32,082 nt of DNA from Sphingomonas palustris (GCA_026225215.1 JAMFSI010000022.1:1-32082), one strand, 5' to 3'; positions 8,666 to 16,759 are shown, counted from the stretch's first letter. Numbers and translations: made by a program. Notes: generated by a model from the letters alone, not told the origin.

Positions 8666-9706
8666 TTAAACCAACCAAACCCCCGCCGGCGCATGCGGCA
8701 GGCCGACATCGCGCAAGCCGAGAATTCCGGGGCGAGCCTCGTGAATCTGCCCCAATGCATTGACTGCAGGCATTGCGGTGGTGGTATCCCAATCGTGATT
8801 GCCCCAATGCGCGGGCGGGTTGATTCGCATGCGGACATCGATGCCGGGATCGCCCAGGATGGTGAAATGATATTGGTCGGGATCGATTTCCCAGCCCTCG
8901 GTGAGATTGGTCGTCAGATACCAGACCACGGTGAGATTGACGACGGCACGGCCCTTGACCATGCCGTTCCAGCCGCCGCGCAGCGCGGCATTGGTGCCCT
9001 TTTCCATCTTGAACCAGCCAAGATCGACGGTTTCGGCGGCGGTCGCATAATCGCAGAAGAAGGTGATGTCATCGAAGCGATATTCGAGCGCGTCGCCGAT
9101 CCGCTGCACCGCGTCGCGGAACAGGATGAGCCAGTTGCGCGCCCGCTCGAGCAGTTCGGGCGTGGTCCCGCCCGCCTCGCCCATGCCCAGGAAGCTCCAG
9201 GTTTCGACCGATTCGTAGACCGAGCAGTCAGCCGATTCGACCATGCTCACCGATTCGATCCTGCGGCAACCGGCGGTCAGCGAGGTAACTACCGAATTGA
9301 TCCAGCCGGGGTTGATGCCGGTGATGTACAGCGACGATTGCCCGCGCTGGCAGGCATCTTCGAGCCGTCGCTCCACCTCGCCCTGCACGCCGCCGACGTT
9401 CAGGAACATATTGGTGCTGACCACGTCGATCCCCGCTTCGAGCAGACGAACGACATCGTCGACATTCGCTTCGAACGGAGTGTAGAGCGCACTATCCGGC
9501 TTGAGCGCGATCAGCGCGGCGATGTCGTGCGTGGCGGCGATACCGCAAGCCGGGCGCCCGCACAGCGGGCCGGCGTCGGTGCCGGCTTTGTCGGGGGAAT
9601 GGGCATAAACGCCCACCAGTTCCAGCCGGGGATCATCGAGAATGCCACGCAAGGCAAGCTTGCCGACCTTGCCGGTGGTCCATTGAATAACGCGCAATCT
9701 GCCCAA
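8666..9706 (-). CDS. NAD(P)-binding reductase, dihydrodipicolinate reductase-like
   Basis: A 346-residue cytoplasmic protein with an N-terminal Rossmann nucleotide-binding region (VIQWTTGKVGKLALRGILDDPRLELVG, given here only by its key Gly-x-x-Gly residues near 13-16) and ENVDDVVRLLEAGID-like segments typical of the DapB_N fold. The overall pattern matches the dihydrodipicolinate-reductase-like or diaminopentanoate-dehydrogenase-like group common in sphingomonads and mycobacteria, whose substrates are mostly unknown. It is much longer than true DapB (about 250-270 residues), so lysine biosynthesis is unlikely. The start is TTG at 9704-9706 with GGGAG about 8 nt upstream. It stands alone; the nearest minus-strand neighbour (pepN) is separated by two palindromic repeats. 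Confidence 0.75.
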   Translation of the reverse strand: MGRLRVIQWTTGKVGKLALRGILDDPRLELVGVYAHSPDKAGTDAGPLCGRPACGIAATHDIAALIALKPDSALYTPFEANVDDVVRLLEAGIDVVSTNMFLNVGGVQGEVERRLEDACQRGQSSLYITGINPGWINSVVTSLTAGCRRIESVSMVESADCSVYESVETWSFLGMGEAGGTTPELLERARNWLILFRDAVQRIGDALEYRFDDITFFCDYATAAETVDLGWFKMEKGTNAALRGGWNGMVKGRAVVNLTVVWYLTTNLTEGWEIDPDQYHFTILGDPGIDVRMRINPPAHWGNHDWDTTTAMPAVNALGQIHEARPGILGLRDVGLPHAPAGVWLV

Positions 9707-9812
9707 GAGCCTGCTCCCACCGCCGCAGCGAACTGATGCCGTCCGCTTGATCGACAGGACTATGACATGAGGCGCGGGTGGACGGAAGAAAAACGAATAG
9801 CCGCCGAGGCTG

Positions 9813-10190
9813 TCAATCGATCGGAACGAGCGTCACCAAAGCGTCTCGTGCGGCGATGAATTCCTGAAGCAAGGCCCGCGCCGCCGGTTCCGGGTCCGCA
9901 CCACCGGCATGGACCGCGATCAAGGCAGTCAGCCCTGGCTCCATCACCGCGGCCAGATCGGCGATGCCTTGGCGAGCGACGCGGAACCGCCAGCCCCCCG
10001 CCTCGGCGACGGTTTCAGGAAAAGACGCGATCCGGACGGAGGGGGTTTCGCCATCGAGTCCGGCGAGCCTGGCCACCGCGGCACCCGCCCGGAGCAAGGC
10101 CTGCCACTGCAGCGCGCAAATATCCGGCGCAGCATCGCGCAGCGCCTCGGGCGATGGCAGAGGAAACTCGGTAGGCGGAATCGCTTTCAT
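9813..10190 (-). CDS. Small hypothetical protein
   Basis: A 125-residue Ala-rich soluble protein of unknown function. It starts with MKAIPPTEFPLPSPEALRDA and is a mix of predicted helix (ICALQWQALLRAGAAVARLAG) and a C-terminal helical stretch (ARALLQEFIAARDALV). No signal peptide, membrane helix or catalytic motif is visible. The codon usage matches the surrounding core genes, and the frame is free of stops over its whole length, which supports a real gene. It lies upstream of, and divergent from, the tRNA-Arg gene. Confidence 0.6.
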   Translation of the reverse strand: MKAIPPTEFPLPSPEALRDAAPDICALQWQALLRAGAAVARLAGLDGETPSVRIASFPETVAEAGGWRFRVARQGIADLAAVMEPGLTALIAVHAGGADPEPAARALLQEFIAARDALVTLVPID

Positions 10191-10278
10191 CGGGAAATCG
10201 TTCTAGGTAACCGGGGTTGCCAATTCCCTAATTAGCCTCTGGCGCAAGCGTCGGAGCACTGCTAACCGCCCTTCCCAC

Positions 10279-10355
<77 letters not shown>

Positions 10356-10381
10356 ATTTTCAACAAGTTAGTGCGATTTCT

Positions 10382-10402
10382 CAAGGCGGGTTTCTCGCCT
10401 TG
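10382..10402 (+). terminator. Hairpin downstream of tRNA-Arg
   Basis: Arms CAAGGCG (10382-10388) and CGCCTTG (10396-10402) around loop GGTTTCT, 27 nt after the tRNA 3' end. It may end the tRNA transcript. Confidence 0.4.
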
Positions 10403-10421
10403 TGCAAGTTACGTGCAAGTA
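10402..10421 (+). repeat. Tandem GTGCAAGT repeats, candidate integrase arm sites
   Basis: GTGCAAGTT (10402-10410) and GTGCAAGTA (10413-10421) are direct repeats 11 bp apart, about one helical turn, directly downstream of the tRNA gene and before a primase remnant. Such repeats next to a tRNA gene are typical of tyrosine-integrase arm-binding sites, but no integrase gene remains, so this is an inference from position. Confidence 0.35.
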
Positions 10422-10488
10422 ACAACCCTTTCAGCATTCCAGTTGGCCGATATTACGCTCCCCTTCTGAGCTCTGAAGGGTTGGGTGG

Positions 10489-11057
10489 ATGAGTGCCTCG
10501 GCAATGCCCGTGCTGATCGATGATCCGCTGCGGATGGCTTGGTTTGAATGCAACGACTACGGCAATGCTGGCCACCTGGTCGTCCTCGCAGGCGGCTTGC
10601 TGAAATGGGTAGACGACACCTCTTGGCTGGCCTTTGATAATCGCCGCTGGTCTGAGCGCGAAGGGCAGTTTCGCGCACGGGCGCTAGCCCATCGAGTGGC
10701 GCAGCATATTCATGAGGAAGTCGCCGCGCTGCGCGAACTGATCGGCGATCCCAAGGTGCACAATGTGCGCGGCCTTGAGGAGCGATTGGCGCCTGGTGTA
10801 GGCCAGAGCGAGCGCTCGATCGGCTGAAACTGCTATCCAGCCACGCAATAAAAAGCGGCAATGCCAATCAGAGCGATGCGATGCTGAAACAGGCGCGCGA
10901 CATCCCTGAGATGCGCGCCTGGGGCGAGGCTTTTGACCGAGATCCGCTGACCTATAACGTACAGAACGGGACGCTGCGCTTTTTCCAAGATGGCGGTGGC
11001 AGCTGGATCATGAAATTTCAGTCCGGGCACGAACCTACAGACATGCTGCGGCAGATA
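10489..11057 (+). pseudogene. Remnant of a P4-type phage/plasmid primase, frameshifted
   Basis: Two fragments in different frames together resemble the N-terminal part of P4-family phage or plasmid primase/helicase proteins. The first (from ATG 10489) reads AWFECNDYGNAGHLVVLAGG, then WVDDTSWLAFDNRRW and ALAHRVAQHIHEEVAAL. About 10790-10810 the reading shifts, and the other frame continues with LKLLSSHAIKSGNANQSDAM, ARDIPEMRAWGEAFDRDPL and YNVQNGTLRF, ending near IMKFQSGHEPTDMLRQI at 11057. An intact protein would be several hundred residues longer with toprim/AAA domains; none of that follows. The gene is thus both frameshifted and truncated and should be non-functional. Its position next to tRNA-Arg marks a lost integrative element. 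Family assignment is from memory of typical motifs, without a search. Confidence 0.6.
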
Positions 11058-11362
11058 CGAAACTTGGTGAAACTCGACACCGGCGAGCAGTCCCAAGATG
11101 TAGCCCGAGATCGTATCCGCAGCCATGATCAACGTGGCGTCGAGTGTAACCATACATCACGGCGCGATCGTCCCTTGCGAACGCACCAAGGAAGCGCCGG
11201 AGGTGAAATGTCACTCTCCAGCCCGCACCGTCGGCTCGATCCGCATCTTCTAGTCAGCGGTTTTCAAGGGTTGATCGTTCGCTGCCGGTCGAAGCGTTAG
11301 CGGCGCCGGTGTCGTCACGGCCTCTGGCTGCATTCGGGTGGCTCACTAAGCCGCCAGGAGGC
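11058..11362. other. Non-coding or degraded interval
   Basis: About 300 bp between the primase remnant and the DUF1801 gene. Open frames exist on both strands but none resembles a protein I recognise. It is probably degraded mobile-element DNA. Confidence 0.35.
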
Positions 11363-11833
11363 CTATTTCTTCTTTTTCATCGCCGCCGTGACGTACGGTT
11401 TCTTGCCGGCCTGCGCCATCCAAGAAAGCACCTGACCTTCGTCGAGCTCGTCCACGGCGGTCAACTCGACGCCGCGGGTGGCCTTGCCCATTCTGATCGG
11501 TGTCACTGGCGGTTCTGGTTGCAGTTCGTTACCTCGGATGAACATCAGCTTCAGGTGACCGACAAAGGCGCCGGAAGAGAAGCACCACCCATCGGGAACG
11601 CCATAGTAAGCCATTCCCCATTTCACCGCGCGTTTGAGGTCCGGTAGTGCCTTGGCGGCCAAGGCATCGACATGTTTGGCGATGCTCTTCTGCGGTTCGG
11701 GAAGGCTCTCGATATAGGCAAATACCGGCTTGTCGCCTTCGGCCGCTTTCGCGGGACTCGCCTTGCCGGTCATCGCTACCAGAAGCTCGGCACTTTTTGC
11801 CTGCGGCGTTCTCGTGTCCTTTTTTACTGTCAT
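11363..11833 (-). CDS. DUF1801 domain-containing protein
   Basis: A 156-residue cytoplasmic protein of the DUF1801 (YdhG/YdeI-like) group. The core domain spans about residues 38-140 and includes YIESLPEPQKSIAKHVDAL, the characteristic KRAVKWGMAYYGV segment and GWCFSSGAFVGHLKLMFIRG. N- and C-terminal tails are Lys-rich (TPQAKSAELLVAM; AAMKKKK). The molecular function is not established; related proteins are linked to iron or stress in some bacteria, which I treat as unproven. The ATG is at 11831-11833 with a GGTGGGG stretch upstream. It sits in the accessory block downstream of tRNA-Arg and points toward the primase remnant. Confidence 0.8.
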   Translation of the reverse strand: MTVKKDTRTPQAKSAELLVAMTGKASPAKAAEGDKPVFAYIESLPEPQKSIAKHVDALAAKALPDLKRAVKWGMAYYGVPDGWCFSSGAFVGHLKLMFIRGNELQPEPPVTPIRMGKATRGVELTAVDELDEGQVLSWMAQAGKKPYVTAAMKKKK

Positions 11834-12003
11834 GGCCCCACCGATCTAATTCGTGATGCGTCACCCGCAGTTCGGCTTGCCTCGGCACTCATAGGTGGCA
11901 GCCTAGGCGAGAGTTTACATTGTTGTCTATTGGCCTGCCGACACAGGCAATTCGCCGTAGCGACATCGACATTCGCAAGACCAGCTCTCTCATCGATCAC
12001 GCC

Positions 12004-12696
12004 TCATTTGCCACCGCCTCTCCTTTGGGAACTCACCGCCTCGGCTTCGATGCCGCTGAGGATTGCGTGAAGCCCGAACTCAAAATTGCGAAACCCTGAA
12101 GCGTAGTCGCTTCCAACACTTTTCAAGCGAGCTTGCAGCCGCGGAAAGGTCGACGCGACCTCACGAGCTTTGGCCAGCCTATTGCACATATCTTCGCGTG
12201 CGTTCGCATCCGCTTCGTTGAGTTTCCGTTTGAACGAAGCCTCTGCTGCACGACTGAGAGCGGTGCCGAGTACGAAAATGAAGACGGACGTTGCTGCGTG
12301 ATTGACCGTCTCTTCGGGGAGCCCAGCAGCCTCATAGATCGCGAAGCAGTGGTTATCATGTCGCGCTTTGCCTGGCCCGTAAACCATGTGAGAGCCAAAG
12401 GCGCGAACAAGCCACAGATGGCGCACGAGCATGTCATGAAGGCCGGTCGCCATGCTGACTGCGGCAGACTTCCAATCCTCCACAGCGAGATCAGGCAACA
12501 AGATCTCGTGCCACACGTGGTCGCCTGCGAGGGCGATGAGATTTTCTTTGCTTCCCACGTGCCAATAGACGGCCGTTGCCGCAGACCCTAGCCGCTTTCC
12601 CAATTCACGCATGCTCAGGCCTTCGAGTCCTTCCTCGTCTAACAGTTTGATCGTCGCCTGGATGATTTGTTCTCGAGTCAGTGTGTCGCGCGTCAT
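12004..12696 (-). CDS. TetR family transcriptional repressor
   Basis: A 230-residue DNA-binding regulator. The N-terminal helix-turn-helix covers about residues 8-52 (TREQIIQATIKLLDEEG, then SMRELGKRLGSAATAVYWHV and KENLIALAGD). The C-terminal ligand domain resembles the TetR_C group seen in TetR itself. The ATG at 12694-12696 is chosen because the frame upstream runs through the operator region. It is transcribed away from a serine hydrolase gene, and the intergenic DNA carries two 19-bp dyads in opposite orientation that are probably its operators. It is therefore likely to repress both itself and the hydrolase, with the inducer unknown. Base composition here appears less GC-rich than the core genes, suggesting transfer. 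Confidence 0.9.
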   Translation of the reverse strand: MTRDTLTREQIIQATIKLLDEEGLEGLSMRELGKRLGSAATAVYWHVGSKENLIALAGDHVWHEILLPDLAVEDWKSAAVSMATGLHDMLVRHLWLVRAFGSHMVYGPGKARHDNHCFAIYEAAGLPEETVNHAATSVFIFVLGTALSRAAEASFKRKLNEADANAREDMCNRLAKAREVASTFPRLQARLKSVGSDYASGFRNFEFGLHAILSGIEAEAVSSQRRGGGK

Positions 12697-12715
12697 CACA
12701 AGCCTTTTACACCGC

Positions 12716-12734
12716 ACTTGCACAGCGTTCAAGT
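12716..12734. promoter_or_regulatory. Putative TetR operator O1
   Basis: ACTTGCACAGCGTTCAAGT is a 19-bp imperfect dyad in which 7 of 9 position pairs match. It begins 20 nt upstream of the TetR start codon. Its exact reverse complement recurs at 12750-12768. It is also embedded in a longer dyad with 13-bp arms (12708-12720 and 12730-12742). Confidence 0.65.
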
Positions 12735-12749
12735 GCGGTGTAGCGTCGT

Positions 12750-12768
12750 ACTTGAACGCTGTGCAAGT
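12750..12768. promoter_or_regulatory. Putative TetR operator O2
   Basis: ACTTGAACGCTGTGCAAGT is the exact reverse complement of O1, separated from it by 15 bp (centre-to-centre 34 bp). It lies 28 nt upstream of the serine hydrolase start codon, where repressor binding would block that promoter. Confidence 0.65.
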
Positions 12769-12796
12769 CCCCTTTTGGGATGCCGAGGATTGGGTA

Positions 12797-14194
12797 ATGC
12801 AGGCCGAGTTTTGTGAATATGTCCAGGCGAGAGCGGTCGACCACGGCGTTCCAGGTGTTGCCGTGGCAACATCGCTTGCCGGCGCTGAAACTTACGCGTG
12901 CTACGGCGTTACGAGCGTCGAAAACTCCCTTCCCGTCGACAGGCATACGCTGTTCGCGCTGGGTTCGGTGACGAAGACGTTTACCGCCACGACACTTATG
13001 CGGTTGGAAGCAGATGGGCGGATCAAACTCGATGCCCCCGTTCGCCACTACGTTCCCGAGTTCGAGCTAGCGGATGAAGATGCCGCCAACAAAATCACCG
13101 TGAAAAATCTGCTCAACCACACGGCTGGCCTGGATTGGCGAGTTGACGCGGACACGGGTGAAGGAAATGACGCCTTGGCGCTGGGTGTGACCGCGCTACG
13201 CAAATCAAGGCTTATAGCGCCGCCCGGCTCACGCGCTTCGTACAGTCAGGCTGGCTATAATCTTGCAGGTAGAATTATCGAAGCGGCCACCGGACTTGGA
13301 TATGAAAAGGCAGTTGCTCGACTAATTCTTGAACCATTGAATCTCACAAGCAGCTTTTTTGATCGCGACGACGTAATGACCCGGAGGTTTGCGGCGGGTC
13401 ACAATTTAAGTAATGGGTGCCTCCAAACTGCTAGGCCTTGGAAATATTCACGCGGTGACAATCCTGGCGCTGGCCTAGCGTCCTCCGTGGCGGACCAGCT
13501 GCGATGGTGCAAATTCCACCTAGGCGGCGGCCTTTGTCCGGGCGGCACCCGTATCGTACCAGAAGAGTCTTTGCTCCGGATGAGGAGCCCCACAGTCGCC
13601 TGCGAGAACTCCTCTTTGGGCGATTGGATCGGGCTATCGTGGTTTCTGCGCGAAGTCGACGGGGTCAAAATCGTCGAGCATGGCGGGTCGGCCAACGGCC
13701 AGTTCGCCAATCTTCTAGTCGCTCCCGACCATGACTTTGCGGTCGCAGTTCTTTCCAACGCCGGGCCTGATGGTGGTCTCGCATTCAATAGGGAAATTCT
13801 GCACTGGACTTTAGAGCAATATCTCCACGTTGTTGATCGCGCGCAAGAAGAACAAGCATACGATGCTCGCGCTTCCGGCGAAGTCGTTGGGACGTATCAA
13901 AACGAAATGATGGTCGTCACCGTCCGTGATGCAGATGCGGCCATCACCCTTGAATGTCAGATCAGGCCAGAGATACGCGTCGCAGCAGCGAAAGCGCCAC
14001 CTCCTGATCTTCCACCCGCAGGACTAAGCCTGCTGTCGGGAGATGATCTGGCCTTTGTTATCACCAGTGGTGGGCTGAAGGGTCAAAAGTGCTGCTTCAA
14101 TCGCGACGCAATGGGGGTGGTGGCAGGGGTTGATCTCGCTGGTCGCTTTTTCGATCGCGTGGCTGCAGCAAAACTCACGGTCGATCGAGGGTGA
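12797..14194 (+). CDS. Serine hydrolase, beta-lactamase/penicillin-binding (class C-like) family
   Basis: A 465-residue protein of the PF00144 group (class C beta-lactamases, D,D-peptidases, EstB-type esterases). The nucleophile motif SVTK is at about 57-60 (FALGSVTKTF), LLNHTAGL at about 105-112, and the third box is HGGSANG at about 296-302. The second box, usually Y-x-N, reads YSQAGYN (149-155), so the expected Asn is Gln. No signal peptide is present, which favours a cytoplasmic esterase or amidase over a periplasmic beta-lactamase. The C-terminal 100 residues form the extra domain often seen in the family. The ATG at 12797 is preferred over an upstream in-frame extension that overlaps tetR and the operators. 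Control by the divergent TetR protein is likely. The substrate is unknown. Confidence 0.85.
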   Translation: MQAEFCEYVQARAVDHGVPGVAVATSLAGAETYACYGVTSVENSLPVDRHTLFALGSVTKTFTATTLMRLEADGRIKLDAPVRHYVPEFELADEDAANKITVKNLLNHTAGLDWRVDADTGEGNDALALGVTALRKSRLIAPPGSRASYSQAGYNLAGRIIEAATGLGYEKAVARLILEPLNLTSSFFDRDDVMTRRFAAGHNLSNGCLQTARPWKYSRGDNPGAGLASSVADQLRWCKFHLGGGLCPGGTRIVPEESLLRMRSPTVACENSSLGDWIGLSWFLREVDGVKIVEHGGSANGQFANLLVAPDHDFAVAVLSNAGPDGGLAFNREILHWTLEQYLHVVDRAQEEQAYDARASGEVVGTYQNEMMVVTVRDADAAITLECQIRPEIRVAAAKAPPPDLPPAGLSLLSGDDLAFVITSGGLKGQKCCFNRDAMGVVAGVDLAGRFFDRVAAAKLTVDRG

Positions 14195-14201
14195 TGTCGG
14201 C

Positions 14202-14496
14202 ATGCCCGCCGAGCTCCGAGACTTCAGATGGGCAATACAGCATCCCAGCACCGCAGTCTAAGGCAAGCGGCCGAAACGCTAAATATCAAGCCATCGACCT
14301 TAAGCCGCCGGATTCGAGAGATTGAGCATCGGTTGGGCGCAGTGCTCTTCGAACGCACCAATGGCGGTACACGACCCACGTTCGAAGGACAGGAATTTCT
14401 CGAGACTGCCAGGCGGATCATCGAGGAGGCGGACAGTCTCGCGACACGCCTATAGACGCGATCGCGAGGCGAAAGCGGCGAGGTAGCCATCGGGGT
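14202..14496 (+). pseudogene. LysR-family regulator, frameshifted, with nonsense mutation, truncated
   Basis: Starts in one frame as MPAELRDFRWAI (14202-14237), then a one-base deletion near 14238 moves the homology to another frame: ASQHRSLRQAAETLNIKPST, LSRRIREIEHRLGAVLFERT, NGGTRPTFEGQEF. A TAG at 14453-14455 interrupts it after SLATRL, but homology continues in frame with TRSRGESGEVAIGV to about 14496. This is a standard LysR winged helix-turn-helix plus linker; the whole effector domain is missing. Three separate lesions show a dead gene. It abuts the MarR fragment directly. Confidence 0.75.
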
Positions 14497-14504
14497 GCAG
14501 CCGA

Positions 14505-14789
14505 TTCGCCGACGATATGGGTATGTCGAGGGAAGCGATCACCAAGCTCGCTGGCCGATTGATTGCGAAGTCGCTGATCATCCGTGAGGCCAGCGCGGAC
14601 GACGGCCGTGCGCAGACACTCGCGCTGACGGATCGTGGCAGTGCCCTCGTGCCGGATCTGGCCGCGCTTGCCGACCGCAACGACGCTGAATTCTTCGACT
14701 GTCTCACCGCGGCTGAACGGGAAACGCTGAGGCGTCTCCTGAAGAGCCTGGCCCAACGCGGCCACATGACCGCAATCCCGATCGAATGA
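14505..14789 (+). pseudogene. MarR-family regulator, N-terminally truncated fragment
   Basis: The frame reads FADDMGMSREAITKLAGRLI, then SLIIREASADDGRAQTLALT and LTAAERETLRRLLKSLA, which is the recognition helix, wing and C-terminal dimerisation helix of a MarR protein. About 50 N-terminal residues expected in the family are missing, and homology starts right where the LysR fragment ends. It could be translated from the ATG at 14517 as a 90-residue peptide but would lack the N-terminal dimerisation helices. Confidence 0.7.
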
Positions 14790-14877
14790 ACGCGATCAAA
14801 ACCTACCACGGAGATCCGAAAGATCGCGTTGGTGCTCCTAACAAAGCTTAAAAGGGGGAACACGGTGCGGGCGGCAG

Positions 14878-15654
14878 TCAACGGCACCGATTCAGTGGCA
14901 TAATCAGCGGCATTGCTCCGATTTCACCTCGCCACGCGGTGATGCCATAGACGGCGGCAAGCGCGTCTTCGGAGAGGACGTCCGCTGGCTGCCCATCGCC
15001 GACCACGCTGCCCCCATCAAGCAAGACCAAACGGTCGCAATAGCGAGCAGCGGCGGCGAGGTCGTGGAGAACGACGATCACCAGCGCACCGGCACGCGCA
15101 CGCCCCGCCAGCAGGGTCATCACATCGATCTGGTGGCCGGGATCGAGCGATGCCAGCGGCTCGTCCACGATCAGCGCCGCCGCTTCCGTCGCCAGCGCGC
15201 GGGCGAGCATGACGCGCGCGCGTTCCCCGCCCGACAGTTCGTTGGCGATCCGATCGCGGAGCGCCAACACCCCGGTCTGCGCCATCACCGCTTCGATCGC
15301 GGCCTGATCCGCCTCGCCGATCCGCGAAAAGGGGGCGAGATGCGGCAGGCGGCCGAGACCCACCAGTCTTTCGACCGAAAGCGGCCAATGCAGTTCCTGC
15401 CCTTGCGGCAGATAGGCGATGCGACGGGCCAGTTCAGCCGGAGACAGCCGGGCAATGTCGGCGCCATCGATCGTCACCGAGCCAGCCGAGACGGGTATGA
15501 GATTAAGGATGGCGCGCGCCAGCGTTGATTTGCCCGCGCCATTCGGGCCGATCACGCCAACCAGCGTGCCTGGGGCGAATTCGAGATCGATGCCCGCCAA
15601 TATGCGCTGGCGGCCGAGTTCCACATCGACCCCGCGGCAAGTGATCGTCACCAT
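14878..15654 (-). CDS. btuD: ABC transporter ATP-binding protein, BtuD/FhuC type
   Basis: Cytoplasmic ATPase of a corrinoid or siderophore importer, 258 residues. Walker A GPNGAGKST (about 36-44), Q-loop YLPQGQ (about 81-86), signature LSGGE (about 140-144), Walker B ALIVDEP (about 160-166) and H-loop His (about 197) are intact. It overlaps the permease gene by 7 nt on the same strand, so the two are translationally coupled. The binding protein is encoded divergently beside them. The vitamin B12 assignment rests on the neighbouring cobalamin genes; a haem or ferric-siderophore substrate cannot be excluded from sequence alone. Its 3' end lies at the boundary of the accessory region. Confidence 0.82.
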   Translation of the reverse strand: MVTITCRGVDVELGRQRILAGIDLEFAPGTLVGVIGPNGAGKSTLARAILNLIPVSAGSVTIDGADIARLSPAELARRIAYLPQGQELHWPLSVERLVGLGRLPHLAPFSRIGEADQAAIEAVMAQTGVLALRDRIANELSGGERARVMLARALATEAAALIVDEPLASLDPGHQIDVMTLLAGRARAGALVIVVLHDLAAAARYCDRLVLLDGGSVVGDGQPADVLSEDALAAVYGITAWRGEIGAMPLIMPLNRCR

Positions 15655-16652
15655 AGCCGTCGCTCCCGCAGCAGATGGTGGATGAAGATCGGCACCCCCA
15701 GAAATGCGGTCAGCACGCCGAGCTTGAGCGGGGTTGCGGTCGGCACCACGCGCACGGCGATATCTGCAGCACTGAGCAAGATGGCGCCGGCAAAGGCTGA
15801 CGGCAGCAGCAAGGCCGAGGGGCTACGATCGGTGAAAGGGCGCATGAGATGCGGAACCACCAGCCCGACGAAGCCGATCCCACCTGACACGGCCACGGCG
15901 CCACCCACGCCGATCGCGATGGCGAACAGCAGGATCATGCGTGTGCGACTGAGATCCGCGCCCAGTGACCGCGCACCATCCTCGCCCAGCGACAACGCAT
16001 CGAGCGCGCGGCCCTGTCCGACCAACATCGCGATGCCGATCGCTACACAAGGCAGCGCAATCAGCACATCCTTGAACGAGCGATCCTCCAGCGATCCCAG
16101 CAGCCAGCTCATGATCTCCATGGCCGCAAACGGACTGGGCGCGAGATTGAGCGCCAGGCTGATCCCCGCCTCCGCCAGCGAGGCGATCGCCATCCCGGCC
16201 AGGATCAGGGTCAACGTACTCTCGCCCTTCCGTGACAGTCTCAGCAACGGCAGCAGTGCCGCGATCGCACCCAGCACCGCCAACAGCGGGACCAGCCAGG
16301 GATGTGCATCGGCCAGGTTGAAATAGATCGCGATCACCGCGCCCAGCGCCGCCATCGGCGATATGCCGAGAACCGCCGGCTCGGCCAGCGGATTGCGCAG
16401 ATACCCCTGCAACGCCGCGCCGCCGGTTCCGAGCATCGCGCCGACCAGCAGCCCCAGAATGGCGCGCGGCAGACGCAGCTCCAGCAGGATCGCGCGCACG
16501 ATTGGATCACCTTTGCCCTCAATCGCCGACACCATCGCCGAAATCCCAATCGGCGCTGGCCCCATGGTGATCGACAGCAGGCCAACGGCGAGTGTCAGCA
16601 ACAGCAACAAGGGGAACAGGAGCGGCGCGTGGCCCCGGCCCGAAGCATTCAT
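15648..16652 (-). CDS. btuC: ABC transporter permease, FecCD/BtuC family
   Basis: Inner-membrane channel of a corrinoid-type ABC importer, 334 residues with about ten hydrophobic helices. Family hallmarks are RLPRAILGLLVGAMLGTGGAA near the N terminus, LAEPAVLGISPMAALGAV, the SLGEDGARSLGA cytoplasmic segment that contacts the ATPase, and GIGFVGLVVPHLMRP. It begins at the ATG 16650-16652, divergent from the binding-protein gene 107 nt away, and its end overlaps the ATPase start. It probably forms the complex BtuC2D2-F with its neighbours. Confidence 0.85.
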   Translation of the reverse strand: MNASGRGHAPLLFPLLLLLTLAVGLLSITMGPAPIGISAMVSAIEGKGDPIVRAILLELRLPRAILGLLVGAMLGTGGAALQGYLRNPLAEPAVLGISPMAALGAVIAIYFNLADAHPWLVPLLAVLGAIAALLPLLRLSRKGESTLTLILAGMAIASLAEAGISLALNLAPSPFAAMEIMSWLLGSLEDRSFKDVLIALPCVAIGIAMLVGQGRALDALSLGEDGARSLGADLSRTRMILLFAIAIGVGGAVAVSGGIGFVGLVVPHLMRPFTDRSPSALLLPSAFAGAILLSAADIAVRVVPTATPLKLGVLTAFLGVPIFIHHLLRERRLW

Positions 16653-16759
16653 AACGGCAGACCTCGTCCAGATCGGTCCGGCCCGTCACGATTGTGTTCC
16701 AGGCCCGTTCGGGGCATCGCGAAAATGCCCCGGTGGGCTAGTAGTCGCGCCGGTCGGAT

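Noticed and set aside
10833..11153. Minus-strand frame over the primase remnant
   Set aside because: No recognisable domain, and the plus strand carries primase-like motifs.
12611..12796. Upstream extension of the serine hydrolase
   Set aside because: It overlaps the tetR coding start and both operators and adds a sequence unlike the family.
14490..14503. Short match to the tRNA-Arg 3' end (CGGGGTGCA versus CGGGTGCA)
   Set aside because: It is too short and imperfect, and is explained by the codons of the LysR motif AIGV, so it is not a credible attachment site.
16653..16759. Possible cobalamin riboswitch between btuC and btuF
   Set aside because: No B12 box or GCCACTG core on either strand; only a small GGGGCAT/ATGCCCC hairpin is present.
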